Source: Moduliflexus sp964602655
Lineage (GTDB): Bacteria; Moduliflexota; Moduliflexia; Moduliflexales; Moduliflexaceae
DNA: 53,439 nt
Direction: 5' to 3'
Assembly: GCA_964602655.1 (NCBI GenBank)
Contig: CAZRSF010000041.1
Location: 1 to 53,439, forward strand
Positions 1 to 7,534 of this stretch are shown here, one piece after another. Numbering within the stretch: the first letter of the stretch is position 1; each line of letters begins with the position of its first letter. The position numbers were made by a program, and so were the translations under genes. The notes beneath the pieces were generated by a model. It was not told the DNA's origin. It did not search any database and saw only the letters and a list, made by a program, of their open reading frames with translations.

Positions 1-322
1 ATGTCCCCTGCTTCTGCATTGGAACGCCGAATTCTGCTTGCCATATTGTATGATTGATTTTTTCTTCCAATCCAGGGTATTTCTTATAGATTTTTTTTCG
101 ATTTGGTTCAATCAGTTCCGTATGGAGCGTTGTTCTACAATAAGCCCAATAATCATCAAGTTGATTACAATTTTGAAGATAATGAAAGATATTTCTGGTT
201 TTCTGAGTTTCACATGCCCATTTATCTTTTTCCACAGTGGAAATAACATTTAAGCCTGCTTGAATAAACCCTTCTGAAAGCCCGCCAGCGCCAGCAAATA
301 AATCAATTCCGTTGAATGTCAT
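1..322 (-). CDS. DNA (cytosine-5) methyltransferase, N-terminal part (cut by window edge)
   Basis: The minus strand is open from an ATG at 322 to the window edge (107 codons, no stop). The first residues read MTFNGIDLFAGAGGLSEGF, the SAM-binding motif I of C5-cytosine DNA methyltransferases, followed by an acidic motif II-like segment (VISTVEKDKWACETQ). Known family role: transfer of a methyl group from SAM to C5 of cytosine in a specific DNA sequence. The catalytic PC motif and recognition domain would lie beyond the edge. The start is 7 bases after the stop of the upstream glycosylase gene, so the two are very likely co-transcribed. Both are AT-rich compared with the neighbouring creBC genes, which suggests horizontal gain, possibly as part of a restriction-modification locus. 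The family call is secure; specificity and completeness are unknown. Confidence 0.9.
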   Translation of the reverse strand, partial: MTFNGIDLFAGAGGLSEGFIQAGLNVISTVEKDKWACETQKTRNIFHYLQNCNQLDDYWAYCRTTLHTELIEPNRKKIYKKYPGLEEKINHTIWQAEFGVPMQKQGT

Positions 323-329
323 AATTGTT

Positions 330-1010
330 TCACTGTCCTTTTTTATATTCACATAATTGATTCAGAATACATTTATTACACAATGGGCGCGGTTTACATA
401 TTTGCTTGCCATGCTGAATCATCATGACATGAAGATTATAACAGCGTTCATAATCCCCTTTTAAAATCATATTCAGATATAGCTGTCCCCTGACTCGATC
501 TTGTTTATTTGTATTATTGCCCTGAATAATGCCAATTCGTTGACAGATTCTCAAACAATGGGCATCCGCCGGGAAAACTGGCTTTTTCATTGTATAGAGC
601 ATAATGCAGTACGCCGATTTATCTTTTATTCCTGGAAGAGTTGTCAAGTATTGGTAAATCTCATTTTCAGATTTTTGAGAAAGCATTTCAAGATTTTCAA
701 CACAACCAAAATCCTTTTGCAACATTGCTAATAGCTTTACGATAGTTCTGGATTTATCTCTGGCCTTTCCCCCGTTTTCAAGGATATAAAACCATTCATC
801 TTCGGATAAACAGAATAACTCATTCAGATCGCGAAATCGAGTAATAATCTGTTGATAGATTGATTCGGCTTTTAAAATAGGAGTTCGCCAGGAAAGGAAA
901 ATAAAAAGAATCTCATCAAAAATTCGATCTTTATTGAAATGATGAACAGGTTGATAGCTTGCACATAACAAATTATGAACTTCTTTAAGCGTTTCCAGGC
1001 TTGTTACCAT
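330..1010 (-). CDS. EndoIII-like HhH-GPD DNA glycosylase with Fe-S motif
   Basis: This 226-residue protein has the helix-hairpin-helix core of endonuclease III: LPGIKDKSAYC at about 125-135, followed by VFPADAHCLRI. Lys131 matches the Schiff-base lysine of bifunctional glycosylase/lyases and Asp149 matches the conserved catalytic aspartate. Four C-terminal cysteines (205, 211, 214, 220) form a C-x5-C-x2-C-x5-C cluster motif, one residue shorter in the first gap than classical Nth. It probably removes damaged or mismatched bases from DNA. The gene lies directly upstream of a C5-cytosine methyltransferase. In some archaeal restriction-modification loci a related glycosylase (Mig) repairs T:G mismatches left by 5mC deamination; Mig has tyrosine where this protein has lysine. 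The role here could be 5mC-linked repair or an unrelated base-excision job. The gene is AT-rich. Confidence 0.85.
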   Translation of the reverse strand: MVTSLETLKEVHNLLCASYQPVHHFNKDRIFDEILFIFLSWRTPILKAESIYQQIITRFRDLNELFCLSEDEWFYILENGGKARDKSRTIVKLLAMLQKDFGCVENLEMLSQKSENEIYQYLTTLPGIKDKSAYCIMLYTMKKPVFPADAHCLRICQRIGIIQGNNTNKQDRVRGQLYLNMILKGDYERCYNLHVMMIQHGKQICKPRPLCNKCILNQLCEYKKGQ

Positions 1011-1302
1011 ATTTAATCGAATTCCTTTCAGTAAACCGCCGCCCGGCGCAGAGGAAATCGTACCCCTTTTTCAGCCAGAATTGACGGCAATGAAATTTTT
1101 CGTGTCCTGAAAACGTCATTTTCGCCATAAATATTTTATAAATTCTCCAAAACTTCTCTAAATATTATCTGAGTTCTCTCGCGGAAAGTCAAATAGTTTT
1201 TGACTAATATTTTAGCAGGCAGGGTTCTGTCAAGAAATGATGAACATGGAAGGGAAACGTAGCTGTCAGACACTTTGAAAGTGTCTGACAGCTTTTCCTG
1301 TG
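1011..1302. other. Intergenic region, AT-rich, with one hairpin repeat
   Basis: No gene is seen here. The left part is AT-rich and would hold the promoter of the minus-strand glycosylase gene. An AAAGGAA ribosome-binding-like sequence lies about 12 bases before its ATG. The right end carries the 33-base hairpin at 1261-1293, just beyond the creC stop. Confidence 0.6.
1261..1293. repeat. Hairpin repeat, GTCAGACAC family
   Basis: A near-perfect palindrome built on AGCTGTCAGACAC and its complement. The same core occurs at 53408-53439 with an identical loop, and variants occur at 3628-3658, 45262-45294 and 48284-48318. It lies 10 bases past the creC stop, so it may end creC transcription, but no run of T follows on that strand. 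A dispersed REP-like element is the safer reading. Confidence 0.85.
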
Positions 1303-2742
1303 TTATCCGCTGACCGGCAGCAACAGGATTGCGCGAGCGCCGGGGGCGTCGCCGCGATTTTCAAGCGCTATCGCGCCGTGATGCAGATGCGCGATCTCTT
1401 TGACGAAATTCAGGCCGAGGCCGGTGCTTTTTTTGCCGGTGTCGGGGCGTTGCAGCGAGAAAAATTTATCAAAGACCTTCTCTTTCGCAAAATCAGGCAG
1501 GCCGGGGCCGCTGTCTTCGATAATAATATGCAGCCGTTCGGCGCTCTGGCGGACGCGTAGTTCGATGCTGCCGGAGTCCGGGCTGAATTCGATGGCGTTT
1601 TGCAGCAGATTCGAAAGCGCCTGTTGCAGCAGGAACGCATCGCCGCGCAGCGTGGCGTCTTCCTCAATTTGCGGGGCGCAAGCGAGATGTTTTTGCGACA
1701 GCAGCGGACGCTTGCTTTCCAAAACCGCCTGAATCAGGGCATTCAGCGAAATGTCTTCAACTTTTTCAAGAATTTTCTGATTTTCCAGCGAGGCAAGTTC
1801 CAGCAGATGATCCACAATCTGCTGAATGCGGATGGTCGAATCCTGAATATTCGCGAGGAATTTGCCGCGCTTATCATCCGGCATGTCCGGCTCTTCTAAC
1901 AGTTCCGCCGCGCCGCGAATCGCGGAGAGCGGGCTTTTCAGCTCGTGCGTCAGATTTTGGACGTACTGTTCGACATACTTCTTCCCTTCTAACGCCTCCT
2001 GCATCCGCTGGAATGCCTCGCCCATTTCGCCGATCTCGCTGCTGTCGAGGCGCGGAAACGGGACGCGCTTTCCGTCCCGCACGTCGTTCGCGTAGTGCGT
2101 CAGGCGTTTGATCGGGCGCGTCAGCAGGCGCGAAAAGAAAAAGCTCAGGACAATCGCCGCGCCTGCCGAAATCGCGCCGACTTTGAAAATCTGCGGCCTG
2201 GCGTGTTCCAAAAAGCGGTTGATGTTCGTCATCGGCTTGCCCACCAATACCGCGCCGGTCAGCTTGCCTTTGACGAAAATCGGCGCAGCGACATAGACCA
2301 ATCGCGCCGACGGCGTCCCGGCATAGAGCCGCGTCATTTTCGCGCCGTATTCCTCCGTCAGCGTCGCCTTGACGAGATTCCATTTCGAAAAATTGTAGCT
2401 CTCGTTTTCGCGGTTTTTGGAATCGAACTGAATGACGCCTTTCATGTCGGTGACAAGCACGGAGAGGTCAACGTGGGTTTTGGTGAGGGTGTAGATTTGC
2501 GCCGCGAGCGGGCGGGCGTAGGCGTGGTCGAAAGCGTGCCGCCATTCGTCGAAATCAAGCTGCCCCTGCTCCGTCTCGCGCCCCACCATCGCCGCCAGCA
2601 CGTTCGCCTGATCCACTAACAATTCTTCCACGCTTTCCTGATAGCGCAGCCGCAACGTATCCAGCACCCACCAGATCGGAAACGCAAAACAGACTGCGAC
2701 AATCAAAAATGACGCAAAAAAAATTCGAGCGCTGAGTTTCAT
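1303..2742 (-). CDS. creC: CreC-like sensor histidine kinase
   Basis: This is a 479-residue inner-membrane kinase, close to the length of E. coli CreC. An N-terminal membrane helix is followed by a periplasmic sensing region, a second helix near residue 190, a HAMP-like linker, a phosphoacceptor helix with THELKSPLSAIRG (His near 267), and an HATPase domain with ALSNLLQNAIEFS, DSGPGL and TGLGL motifs. It should phosphorylate the CreB-like regulator encoded just upstream. The ATG at 2742 is preferred because the longer reading from 2766 begins inside an intergenic repeat. In enterobacteria CreBC responds to growth and envelope state. Here there is no creD; the downstream-acting neighbours are instead an exosortase and a VIT/VWA protein. 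Specific ligand and regulon cannot be read from sequence. Confidence 0.88.
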   Translation of the reverse strand: MKLSARIFFASFLIVAVCFAFPIWWVLDTLRLRYQESVEELLVDQANVLAAMVGRETEQGQLDFDEWRHAFDHAYARPLAAQIYTLTKTHVDLSVLVTDMKGVIQFDSKNRENESYNFSKWNLVKATLTEEYGAKMTRLYAGTPSARLVYVAAPIFVKGKLTGAVLVGKPMTNINRFLEHARPQIFKVGAISAGAAIVLSFFFSRLLTRPIKRLTHYANDVRDGKRVPFPRLDSSEIGEMGEAFQRMQEALEGKKYVEQYVQNLTHELKSPLSAIRGAAELLEEPDMPDDKRGKFLANIQDSTIRIQQIVDHLLELASLENQKILEKVEDISLNALIQAVLESKRPLLSQKHLACAPQIEEDATLRGDAFLLQQALSNLLQNAIEFSPDSGSIELRVRQSAERLHIIIEDSGPGLPDFAKEKVFDKFFSLQRPDTGKKSTGLGLNFVKEIAHLHHGAIALENRGDAPGARAILLLPVSG

Positions 2743-2750
2743 AATCAGTC

Positions 2751-2927
2751 TGCCCTGAAAGGGCATGAGAATAGAGCCAGAGGATTTATCCTCTGGAACA
2801 AACGGCGCAACCAGACGCGCCCTGAAGGGGCGCAGGCAATGCCGCCGCCCTTTCAGGGCGCGCGACGGGAACCCCTGATTTCCTGGGGATAAATCCCCAG
2901 TCTATATTCTCATGCCCTTTCAGGGCA
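2751..2927. repeat. Composite palindromic repeat, GCCCTGAAAGGGC family
   Basis: The interval between creB and creC starts and ends with the short palindrome GCCCTGAAAGGGC or its partner GCCCTTTCAGGG. It contains further inverted pairs, for example CCAGAGGATTTATCCTCTGG and GGGGATAAATCCCC. The same architecture occurs at 13454-13630 after purM. The element splits an otherwise compact two-component operon and could form a branched RNA structure. No open reading frame is credible in it. Confidence 0.85.
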
Positions 2928-2928
2928 A

Positions 2929-3615
2929 TTATAGCCCCTCTTTCAACGAATACCCCAGACCGCGATGCGTGACAATCGGGTCGAGCGTCGGCCTGACCGC
3001 TTTCAATTTGGCGCGGAGGTTTTTAATATGCGCGTCAATCGTGCGATCCATGCTGGTGTCCGGGTCATCCCACGCCAAATCCATCAACTGATTGCGGGAA
3101 AAGACGATGCCGGGACGCCGGATGAAGGTGGTCAAAATATTGTATTCGTAGCGCGAGAGGTCGAGCGGCTCGCCGTAGTAGGTAATCTGGCATTTCGCCT
3201 CGTTCACGGCAAACGCCTGCGACGCACCTTCCGCCGCTTTCGGCTTCTCATGCCCTGTGCGCCGCAAAACCGCCTTGACTCGCGCCAACAACTCACGCGG
3301 GCTGAAAGGCTTGACCACGTAATCATCCGCGCCGATTTCAAGCCCCACCACGCGGTCAATTTCATCTTTGCGGGCGGTCAGAAAGATAATCGGGAGCGAA
3401 TATTTCTGGCGGATCAGCTTGCAGACTTCGAGGCCATTGATGTCCGGCAGGCCGATGTCCAGAATCACCAAATGCACTCGCTCCGAGGCCAGCAGCGGCA
3501 TCACCTCCGACCCGGCGGCAAGCCATTTCGTCTCGAAGCCGTCGTTTTCCAGCACATATTGCACCGTATCCACGATGCCCGGCTCGTCTTCCACTAATAA
3601 AATTTTCGGTTTCAT
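2929..3615 (-). CDS. creB: CreB-like response regulator
   Basis: This 228-residue OmpR-family regulator has a receiver domain (LLVEDEPG at the acidic pocket, phosphoacceptor Asp near 52 in VILDIGLPD, Thr in FLTARKD, Lys in YVVKPFSPRE) and a C-terminal winged helix ending in TIDAHIKNLRAKL and THRGLGYSL. It should bind DNA when phosphorylated by the adjacent CreC-like kinase. The ATG at 3615 gives the classical MKPKILLVEDE start and the E. coli CreB length. The longer reading from 3645 takes its first ten residues from a palindromic repeat and is rejected. The gene precedes creC on the same strand. Which of the local genes it controls is unknown; the exosortase/VIT pair just upstream on the same strand is an obvious candidate. 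Confidence 0.9.
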   Translation of the reverse strand: MKPKILLVEDEPGIVDTVQYVLENDGFETKWLAAGSEVMPLLASERVHLVILDIGLPDINGLEVCKLIRQKYSLPIIFLTARKDEIDRVVGLEIGADDYVVKPFSPRELLARVKAVLRRTGHEKPKAAEGASQAFAVNEAKCQITYYGEPLDLSRYEYNILTTFIRRPGIVFSRNQLMDLAWDDPDTSMDRTIDAHIKNLRAKLKAVRPTLDPIVTHRGLGYSLKEGL

Positions 3616-3627
3616 GATATTTTTCAA

Positions 3628-3658
3628 GCGGTCAGACACCTTCAAGGTGTCTGACCGC
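3628..3658. repeat. Hairpin repeat, GTCAGACAC family
   Basis: A perfect inverted repeat with 15-base arms (GCGGTCAGACACCTT) and a one-base loop. It lies between the HEPN gene and creB on the minus strand and overlaps the last base of the HEPN stop codon. It is a variant of the elements at 1261, 45262, 48284 and 53408. Confidence 0.88.
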
Positions 3659-4071
3659 TATTGCTCTTCGTCGGAAACCTCGTCTTTTTGCATGCGTTTC
3701 AGCACGAAACCTTTCACGTCTGCGGCAAGTCGAATCGCCTGTTGCGCCTCTTCGACAGGCGGCATATAAAAATCATCGGGATAGCGCAAGACAGTGGCAT
3801 GAGGCGTCAACGCATCTACCTGTTTCTCGGAGAGTTCGATAAAGGATGCGTCAACTCGCGCGCAATCGGCTAAAATGGTCGTCAGATTGTGGGTTTTTCT
3901 GATTTCCTGATCATGACATGCCAGAAATCCTTTGAGATACTTTTCCACGCATTGCTGCGCATGAAAACAGATCGTGTCTGTCGCCGGATTGTCCGTGTTC
4001 AGTTCGTCTTTTCCGGTTTTCAGGTCGTTATCGGCTTTGATGAACCACTGTTCGACGGTGATCGGGTTCAT
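3658..4071 (-). CDS. HEPN-domain protein, partner of MNT nucleotidyltransferase
   Basis: This 137-residue all-helical protein matches the PF05168-type HEPN pattern: MNPITVEQWFIKADNDL at the start, CFHAQQCVEKYLKGFL, RKTHNLTTIL, then LRYPDDFYMPPVEEA. The ATG at 4071 overlaps the stop of the upstream nucleotidyltransferase (ATGA), a tight translational coupling typical of HEPN-MNT pairs. In characterised pairs the HEPN protein is an RNase toxin that the nucleotidyltransferase modifies and silences. The canonical R-x4-6-H RNase motif is not evident here, so toxic activity is uncertain. The longer open frame to 4374 reads the MNT gene in another frame and is not real. Confidence 0.85.
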   Translation of the reverse strand: MNPITVEQWFIKADNDLKTGKDELNTDNPATDTICFHAQQCVEKYLKGFLACHDQEIRKTHNLTTILADCARVDASFIELSEKQVDALTPHATVLRYPDDFYMPPVEEAQQAIRLAADVKGFVLKRMQKDEVSDEEQ

Positions 4072-4463
4072 AGGCGTACGCCCTCCCTGAAGGCATAATA
4101 GGTTGTTTTTCCGACATCGCGGCGGTCGCGTTCGAAATCCTGCTCGAACTTGATCAAAATATCTGCGGTGATGGCGTAGGCTGCCAGGCGACGAGCCAAT
4201 CTGAGCCAGATGCCGCGCTTTTCGTCCCAGGAGACCGGCGTTCCGGTCACGACCAAAAAATCCCAATCGCTGTCGGGTCTGGCATCTCCGCGAGCGCGAC
4301 TGCCAAACAACATGATCTGTTCGACTACGATCTGACGCGCGGCGAATTCCTCGCGAATAATGCGCGTCGCGCAATCTAAAAGGGATTGCGCTGTCATCAT
4401 GCCTTTCTCAGAGGCGTACATGATATGATCCGCTTCAACGGGCATTGCGATGTGTTGTGCCAT
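4068..4463 (-). CDS. MNT-type minimal nucleotidyltransferase (antitoxin-like)
   Basis: This 131-residue protein has the DNA polymerase-beta-like nucleotidyltransferase signature LFGSRARGDARPDSDWDFLV: GS, then two aspartates that bind metal. A third acidic residue is expected in the ITADILIKF strand. Known role of the group: AMPylation of a partner HEPN toxin to neutralise it. It is translationally coupled to the HEPN gene downstream. Several upstream Met codons are possible; initiation at one of the internal Met residues (MMTAQSLL) would still keep the whole domain. The pair sits between creB and the exosortase, with no obvious functional link, so it looks like an inserted module. Confidence 0.87.
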   Translation of the reverse strand: MAQHIAMPVEADHIMYASEKGMMTAQSLLDCATRIIREEFAARQIVVEQIMLFGSRARGDARPDSDWDFLVVTGTPVSWDEKRGIWLRLARRLAAYAITADILIKFEQDFERDRRDVGKTTYYAFREGVRL

Positions 4464-4484
4464 AGTTCGATCCTCTCATAAGAG

Positions 4485-5315
4485 TCATTCATGCCAGAGG
4501 CGGCGAATGAAATCAAGAGAAAAACGCGGGAAAACCCGTTTTCGCATGAACGCGGCAAGCAACGCGACGGCGGCGCAGACGGAGACGACGACAAGCGCAT
4601 GTTCCGCTAATTGCGCCCGGTCGCTCTGATAATTCGGATTCAACAGCGGCACGAGAAGCGTGATCGCGAGATACCAGAGGAACGGCCAATACGTTCCCCA
4701 ATGGCTGCCAAGCAGCCGATTCCCCTCCTGGGAGGGGCAAGGGGTGGGTAACGTGTTGAACGCATCTTGTGTGTCGGCAATCCACCCCCGCCCCCTCCCA
4801 GGAGGGGAGTTCAGGGATTTAGCCGCCCGCCCGGCCAGCCAGAAGAAGAGGCATAACGCGGTCAAATAGACGGCGATCCCTTCGAGGCGGTGCAATTGCT
4901 CCGGGTTGGCGTAGGCGAACGACGCGCCGGAGGCATAGAGGTTCAGAGCGATGACGATGCGCAGCGCGTTGACTGCGACCGTCAGCAGATACGCGCCGAG
5001 CAGGCTGCCCGCCGTCCAGAACAGCGTGGTCGCGGCGGTCGGCATAAGATGCAGATACGAAAAGAGCGTCATGCCGAAGGCCGCGATCATGAAATTCACG
5101 CCCGCGCAGGCCGGGGCGATGATGACGCGCTGTTCCCGATTCAGGTAGCCTTCGCCGCGTTCGTATTCGAATTCGAGGCCGCTGACGCGTTCGACAAACG
5201 CCGTCGTCGGGCGGAGTATCCAATCGAGGCCGTCGCTCGTGGCGCGGCTGTAATGCGCTTTCAGACCGTAGGCGATCAATAACGCGAAGAGATAGCAAAC
5301 AAGACGTGTTTTCAT
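4485..5315 (-). CDS. Exosortase (XrtK-like) with repeat-derived insert
   Basis: This 276-residue polytopic membrane protein carries the exosortase triad: Cys70 in PACAGVNF, Arg119 in VNALRIV, and His142 in QLHRLEGI. Exosortases cleave PEP-CTERM-type tails and help attach or release exported proteins. It most resembles the short XrtK/XrtN-like group by length and context, but I cannot fix the subtype. The VIT/VWA protein encoded directly upstream on the same strand ends in a PEP-CTERM-like tail and is the likely substrate. Residues about 169-199 (NSPPGRGRGW onward) are the translation of a palindromic intergenic-type repeat inserted in frame after the catalytic part, before the last membrane helices. 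The enzyme is probably still functional because the triad lies before the insert. Confidence 0.85.
   Translation of the reverse strand: MKTRLVCYLFALLIAYGLKAHYSRATSDGLDWILRPTTAFVERVSGLEFEYERGEGYLNREQRVIIAPACAGVNFMIAAFGMTLFSYLHLMPTAATTLFWTAGSLLGAYLLTVAVNALRIVIALNLYASGASFAYANPEQLHRLEGIAVYLTALCLFFWLAGRAAKSLNSPPGRGRGWIADTQDAFNTLPTPCPSQEGNRLLGSHWGTYWPFLWYLAITLLVPLLNPNYQSDRAQLAEHALVVVSVCAAVALLAAFMRKRVFPRFSLDFIRRLWHE
4720..4811. repeat. Palindromic repeat inside exosortase gene, CTCCTGGGAGGGG family
   Basis: Two inverted copies of a unit starting TCCCCTCCTGGGAGGGGCAA flank a short unrelated centre. The same unit occurs at 50659-50781 and 53251-53283 inside the synthase gene. On the coding strand it reads NSPPGRGRGW in the same frame as the synthase copy reads NSPPGRGKGW, and it adds about 31 codons without a stop. 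Confidence 0.9.
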
Positions 5316-5324
5316 ATTGATGTA

Positions 5325-5357
5325 AACCCTGCCAGGGTTTCGAACCCTGGCAGGGTT
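5325..5357. repeat. Palindromic repeat, AACCCTGCCAGGGTT family
   Basis: AACCCTGCCAGGGTT, a TCG loop, then AACCCTGGCAGGGTT. Each half is itself nearly palindromic and the halves are also complementary. It lies between the VIT/VWA gene and the exosortase gene. Close relatives are at 8372-8404 and 31740-31767. Confidence 0.9.
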
Positions 5358-5368
5358 ATTCGCAGAAG

Positions 5369-7534
5369 TTATTTTTTCCGCAAGGCGAATGTCACGAGCG
5401 CCGCCGCAATCAGCAGCAGGAACGAGAGTTCCGGTTCCGGCGATTTGCGGATCGCCGAATTCGACACGTTTTGCGGCAGCGGCAACGGCTGTTTGACCGT
5501 ATCCGTTTTGCCGCTTTTGTTCCGAATCACTTCGTCAACGGCGATAAACGAGGTGTATTCGGTCAGCAAGTTGTACGTCAGACCGAGTCTTGTGATTTCT
5601 TTAACGCGGCCATCGTCTTTCTGCACGCTATTGTAATCGCCGAGCAATTCGATCCGTTTCCGCGCCCAGAGATAGCGCAGCGCGGCATTCGTATCGCTGC
5701 GTTCGGCGTCGCTGATGCGGAAGGTCTGGCGATATTCGCCGCCGCCGGTCGTGCCGGTCAGCGCGATCTCCCCCGCCGCCGCGCCGCGCCATTTCCCGAA
5801 CACGAGCACCGGACGCTGCGCCAACACGTCGGGAATGCTCGTCGGCTCGACATCGTAGGCGTCGAAACCGTTGAACTCGCACTCAATCTGCGTCAACACC
5901 GGCGATTGAATGTACTGGCGGAATTTGTCGGCCTGCGCCGCCGCTTCTTCCGGCCTGGTTACGACGAACGGCTCGCCTAAGCCGACGCGCGCCATGCCTT
6001 CGATCAGGAAACGGTTGACGCTGCTGCCGATCCCAAATGTGAACATATTCGCGTTATTGAGATTTTTCCGAATCAGGTCGAACGCCTCGGTTTCGACATT
6101 CACAAAGCCGTCGGTCACAATCGCTATCGTCCGCGACACGCCTTCCGTGCGCGATAAATTCAGCGCGCGCTGCAATGCCGGCAGCAATTCCGTGCCGCCG
6201 CCGCCTTCCTGCCGGTCAATAAAGGAGAGCGCGAGGTTCGAATTCTCCGGCGTCGCCGGGATTGATTTCTCTGAGAATGTTGACGAACTCCCCGCAAACA
6301 GCAGCACGTTGAACGTATCGGTCGGGCGCAGATTGGCGATCAGGTCGCGCAGCACGGCTTTGGAAGTTTCTATCGGAAAGCCCTCCATCGAGCCGGAGAC
6401 ATCCATGATAAAGATGTATTCCCGCGCCGGAATCGCTTCTGTCGCCACCTGCGCCGGGGGCTGCGCCATCAACAGGAAGAAATTCTCCTCTTCGCCTTCA
6501 TAGAGCAGCAAACCGGATTGAATCCGTTCGTCCGCCAACCGGTAACGCAGAATATAGTCGCGGTCGCCGCCGAATTCCTTGACCGCGCGCACCCGTTCTT
6601 CTTCCACCGGCTGCGCGGGCGCGAATCCTGCCGCAAACAGGCGTTGATAAAAGCGCGGCAGATTGCCGAAATCTTCGCCGTACAGGTCTTTCAACGCCTC
6701 CTTCAGCACGGCGAGCCGTTCCGGTTTCATGCGCCGAATGCGCTCGATCAATACGGTTTCGTCCAGCGTAATCGCCGCCGCTGCCGGGTTGTCGTAGGCG
6801 ATGTTCACGTCATGCGACGAGCAACTGACTTGCTGCAACGGAATGCCGGTGGAGATGCGCGTCGTGATGTCGAACAGATACGGCGGATCGGCGGTCAGTT
6901 CGGCCTGGGATTTCTCCGGCAGATGCGGGTTCGCCGTCCAGGTGTCCGCGCCCGGCGCGGCTGCCGATTGATTCGTGTAGCGCGGCCCGACGACGGTGGG
7001 ATAAACAAATTCGTATGTTCCGTCCGTCGGCACGAGCAGTTCCGTGTATTTCAATTCGACGCTGATGTTATCGCCGGGCAGAATGTTGGCGACGTTCATC
7101 TGAAACACGTTCGGGCGCTTCTGTTCTAATAACGACGCGGTTTTGCCTTCGCGTTTCGCGGCTTCGTATTGCTGCCGCGCCTGCTCTTTCTCCTTGATTT
7201 TCGCGACGATGCGGCGGTCGCCGATGGTCATGGTCATGCCATAGACGGCGGCGCGGGTCGAGCCGGGGAAGACGTAGATCGCCTCAATCGGGCGCGTTCC
7301 CTCGTTTTTGTAAACCTGCGTGACTGTCACGTCGGCGATCACTCCGGCGATATTGACATTCGCTGAAGTCAGCAGCAGCGGCAACTGGTCGGTGTTCGGA
7401 TTGTCGCTTTTGACCAAAAAATACGGCGATAAACTGGCGTCTTGCGCCTCTTCGGCATACGCGAACGCGAGGCAGAAAACTGAAAACATCAGCATCCCTG
7501 ACACGATACGTAGAATATTGGCAATGCGGTTCAT
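5369..7534 (-). CDS. VIT and VWA domain protein with PEP-CTERM-like tail
   Basis: This is a 721-residue exported protein. It has an N-terminal signal peptide (MLMFSVFCLAFAYAEE), a VIT domain at about 35-165 (ADVTVTQVYKNEG, YVFPGSTRAAV, MTIGDRRIVAKIKEK), and a VWA domain at about 370-540. The VWA domain has a complete MIDAS motif, DVSGSMEG near 377, and TDGFV. The C-terminus is SPEPEL, then a hydrophobic helix, then RKK: the three-part organisation of an exosortase sorting signal. Known VIT/VWA proteins are adhesion or protease-inhibitor-like surface proteins. The exosortase gene follows on the same strand, separated by one palindromic repeat, which strongly suggests a dedicated enzyme-substrate pair. 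The surface role in this organism is unknown. Confidence 0.88.
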   Translation of the reverse strand: MNRIANILRIVSGMLMFSVFCLAFAYAEEAQDASLSPYFLVKSDNPNTDQLPLLLTSANVNIAGVIADVTVTQVYKNEGTRPIEAIYVFPGSTRAAVYGMTMTIGDRRIVAKIKEKEQARQQYEAAKREGKTASLLEQKRPNVFQMNVANILPGDNISVELKYTELLVPTDGTYEFVYPTVVGPRYTNQSAAAPGADTWTANPHLPEKSQAELTADPPYLFDITTRISTGIPLQQVSCSSHDVNIAYDNPAAAAITLDETVLIERIRRMKPERLAVLKEALKDLYGEDFGNLPRFYQRLFAAGFAPAQPVEEERVRAVKEFGGDRDYILRYRLADERIQSGLLLYEGEEENFFLLMAQPPAQVATEAIPAREYIFIMDVSGSMEGFPIETSKAVLRDLIANLRPTDTFNVLLFAGSSSTFSEKSIPATPENSNLALSFIDRQEGGGGTELLPALQRALNLSRTEGVSRTIAIVTDGFVNVETEAFDLIRKNLNNANMFTFGIGSSVNRFLIEGMARVGLGEPFVVTRPEEAAAQADKFRQYIQSPVLTQIECEFNGFDAYDVEPTSIPDVLAQRPVLVFGKWRGAAAGEIALTGTTGGGEYRQTFRISDAERSDTNAALRYLWARKRIELLGDYNSVQKDDGRVKEITRLGLTYNLLTEYTSFIAVDEVIRNKSGKTDTVKQPLPLPQNVSNSAIRKSPEPELSFLLLIAAALVTFALRKK

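Noticed and set aside
1400..2619. Several plus-strand frames opposite creC
   Set aside because: They mirror a well-supported kinase in a GC-rich gene and show no domain.
2743..2766. N-terminal extension of CreC
   Set aside because: The extra residues come from the GCCCTGAAAGGGC repeat and the membrane helix begins at the internal Met.
3616..3645. N-terminal extension of CreB
   Set aside because: Ten residues are translated palindrome; MKPKILLVEDE is the classical start.
4072..4374. Long N-terminal extension of the HEPN protein
   Set aside because: It reads the MNT gene in another frame and is Arg-rich with no domain.
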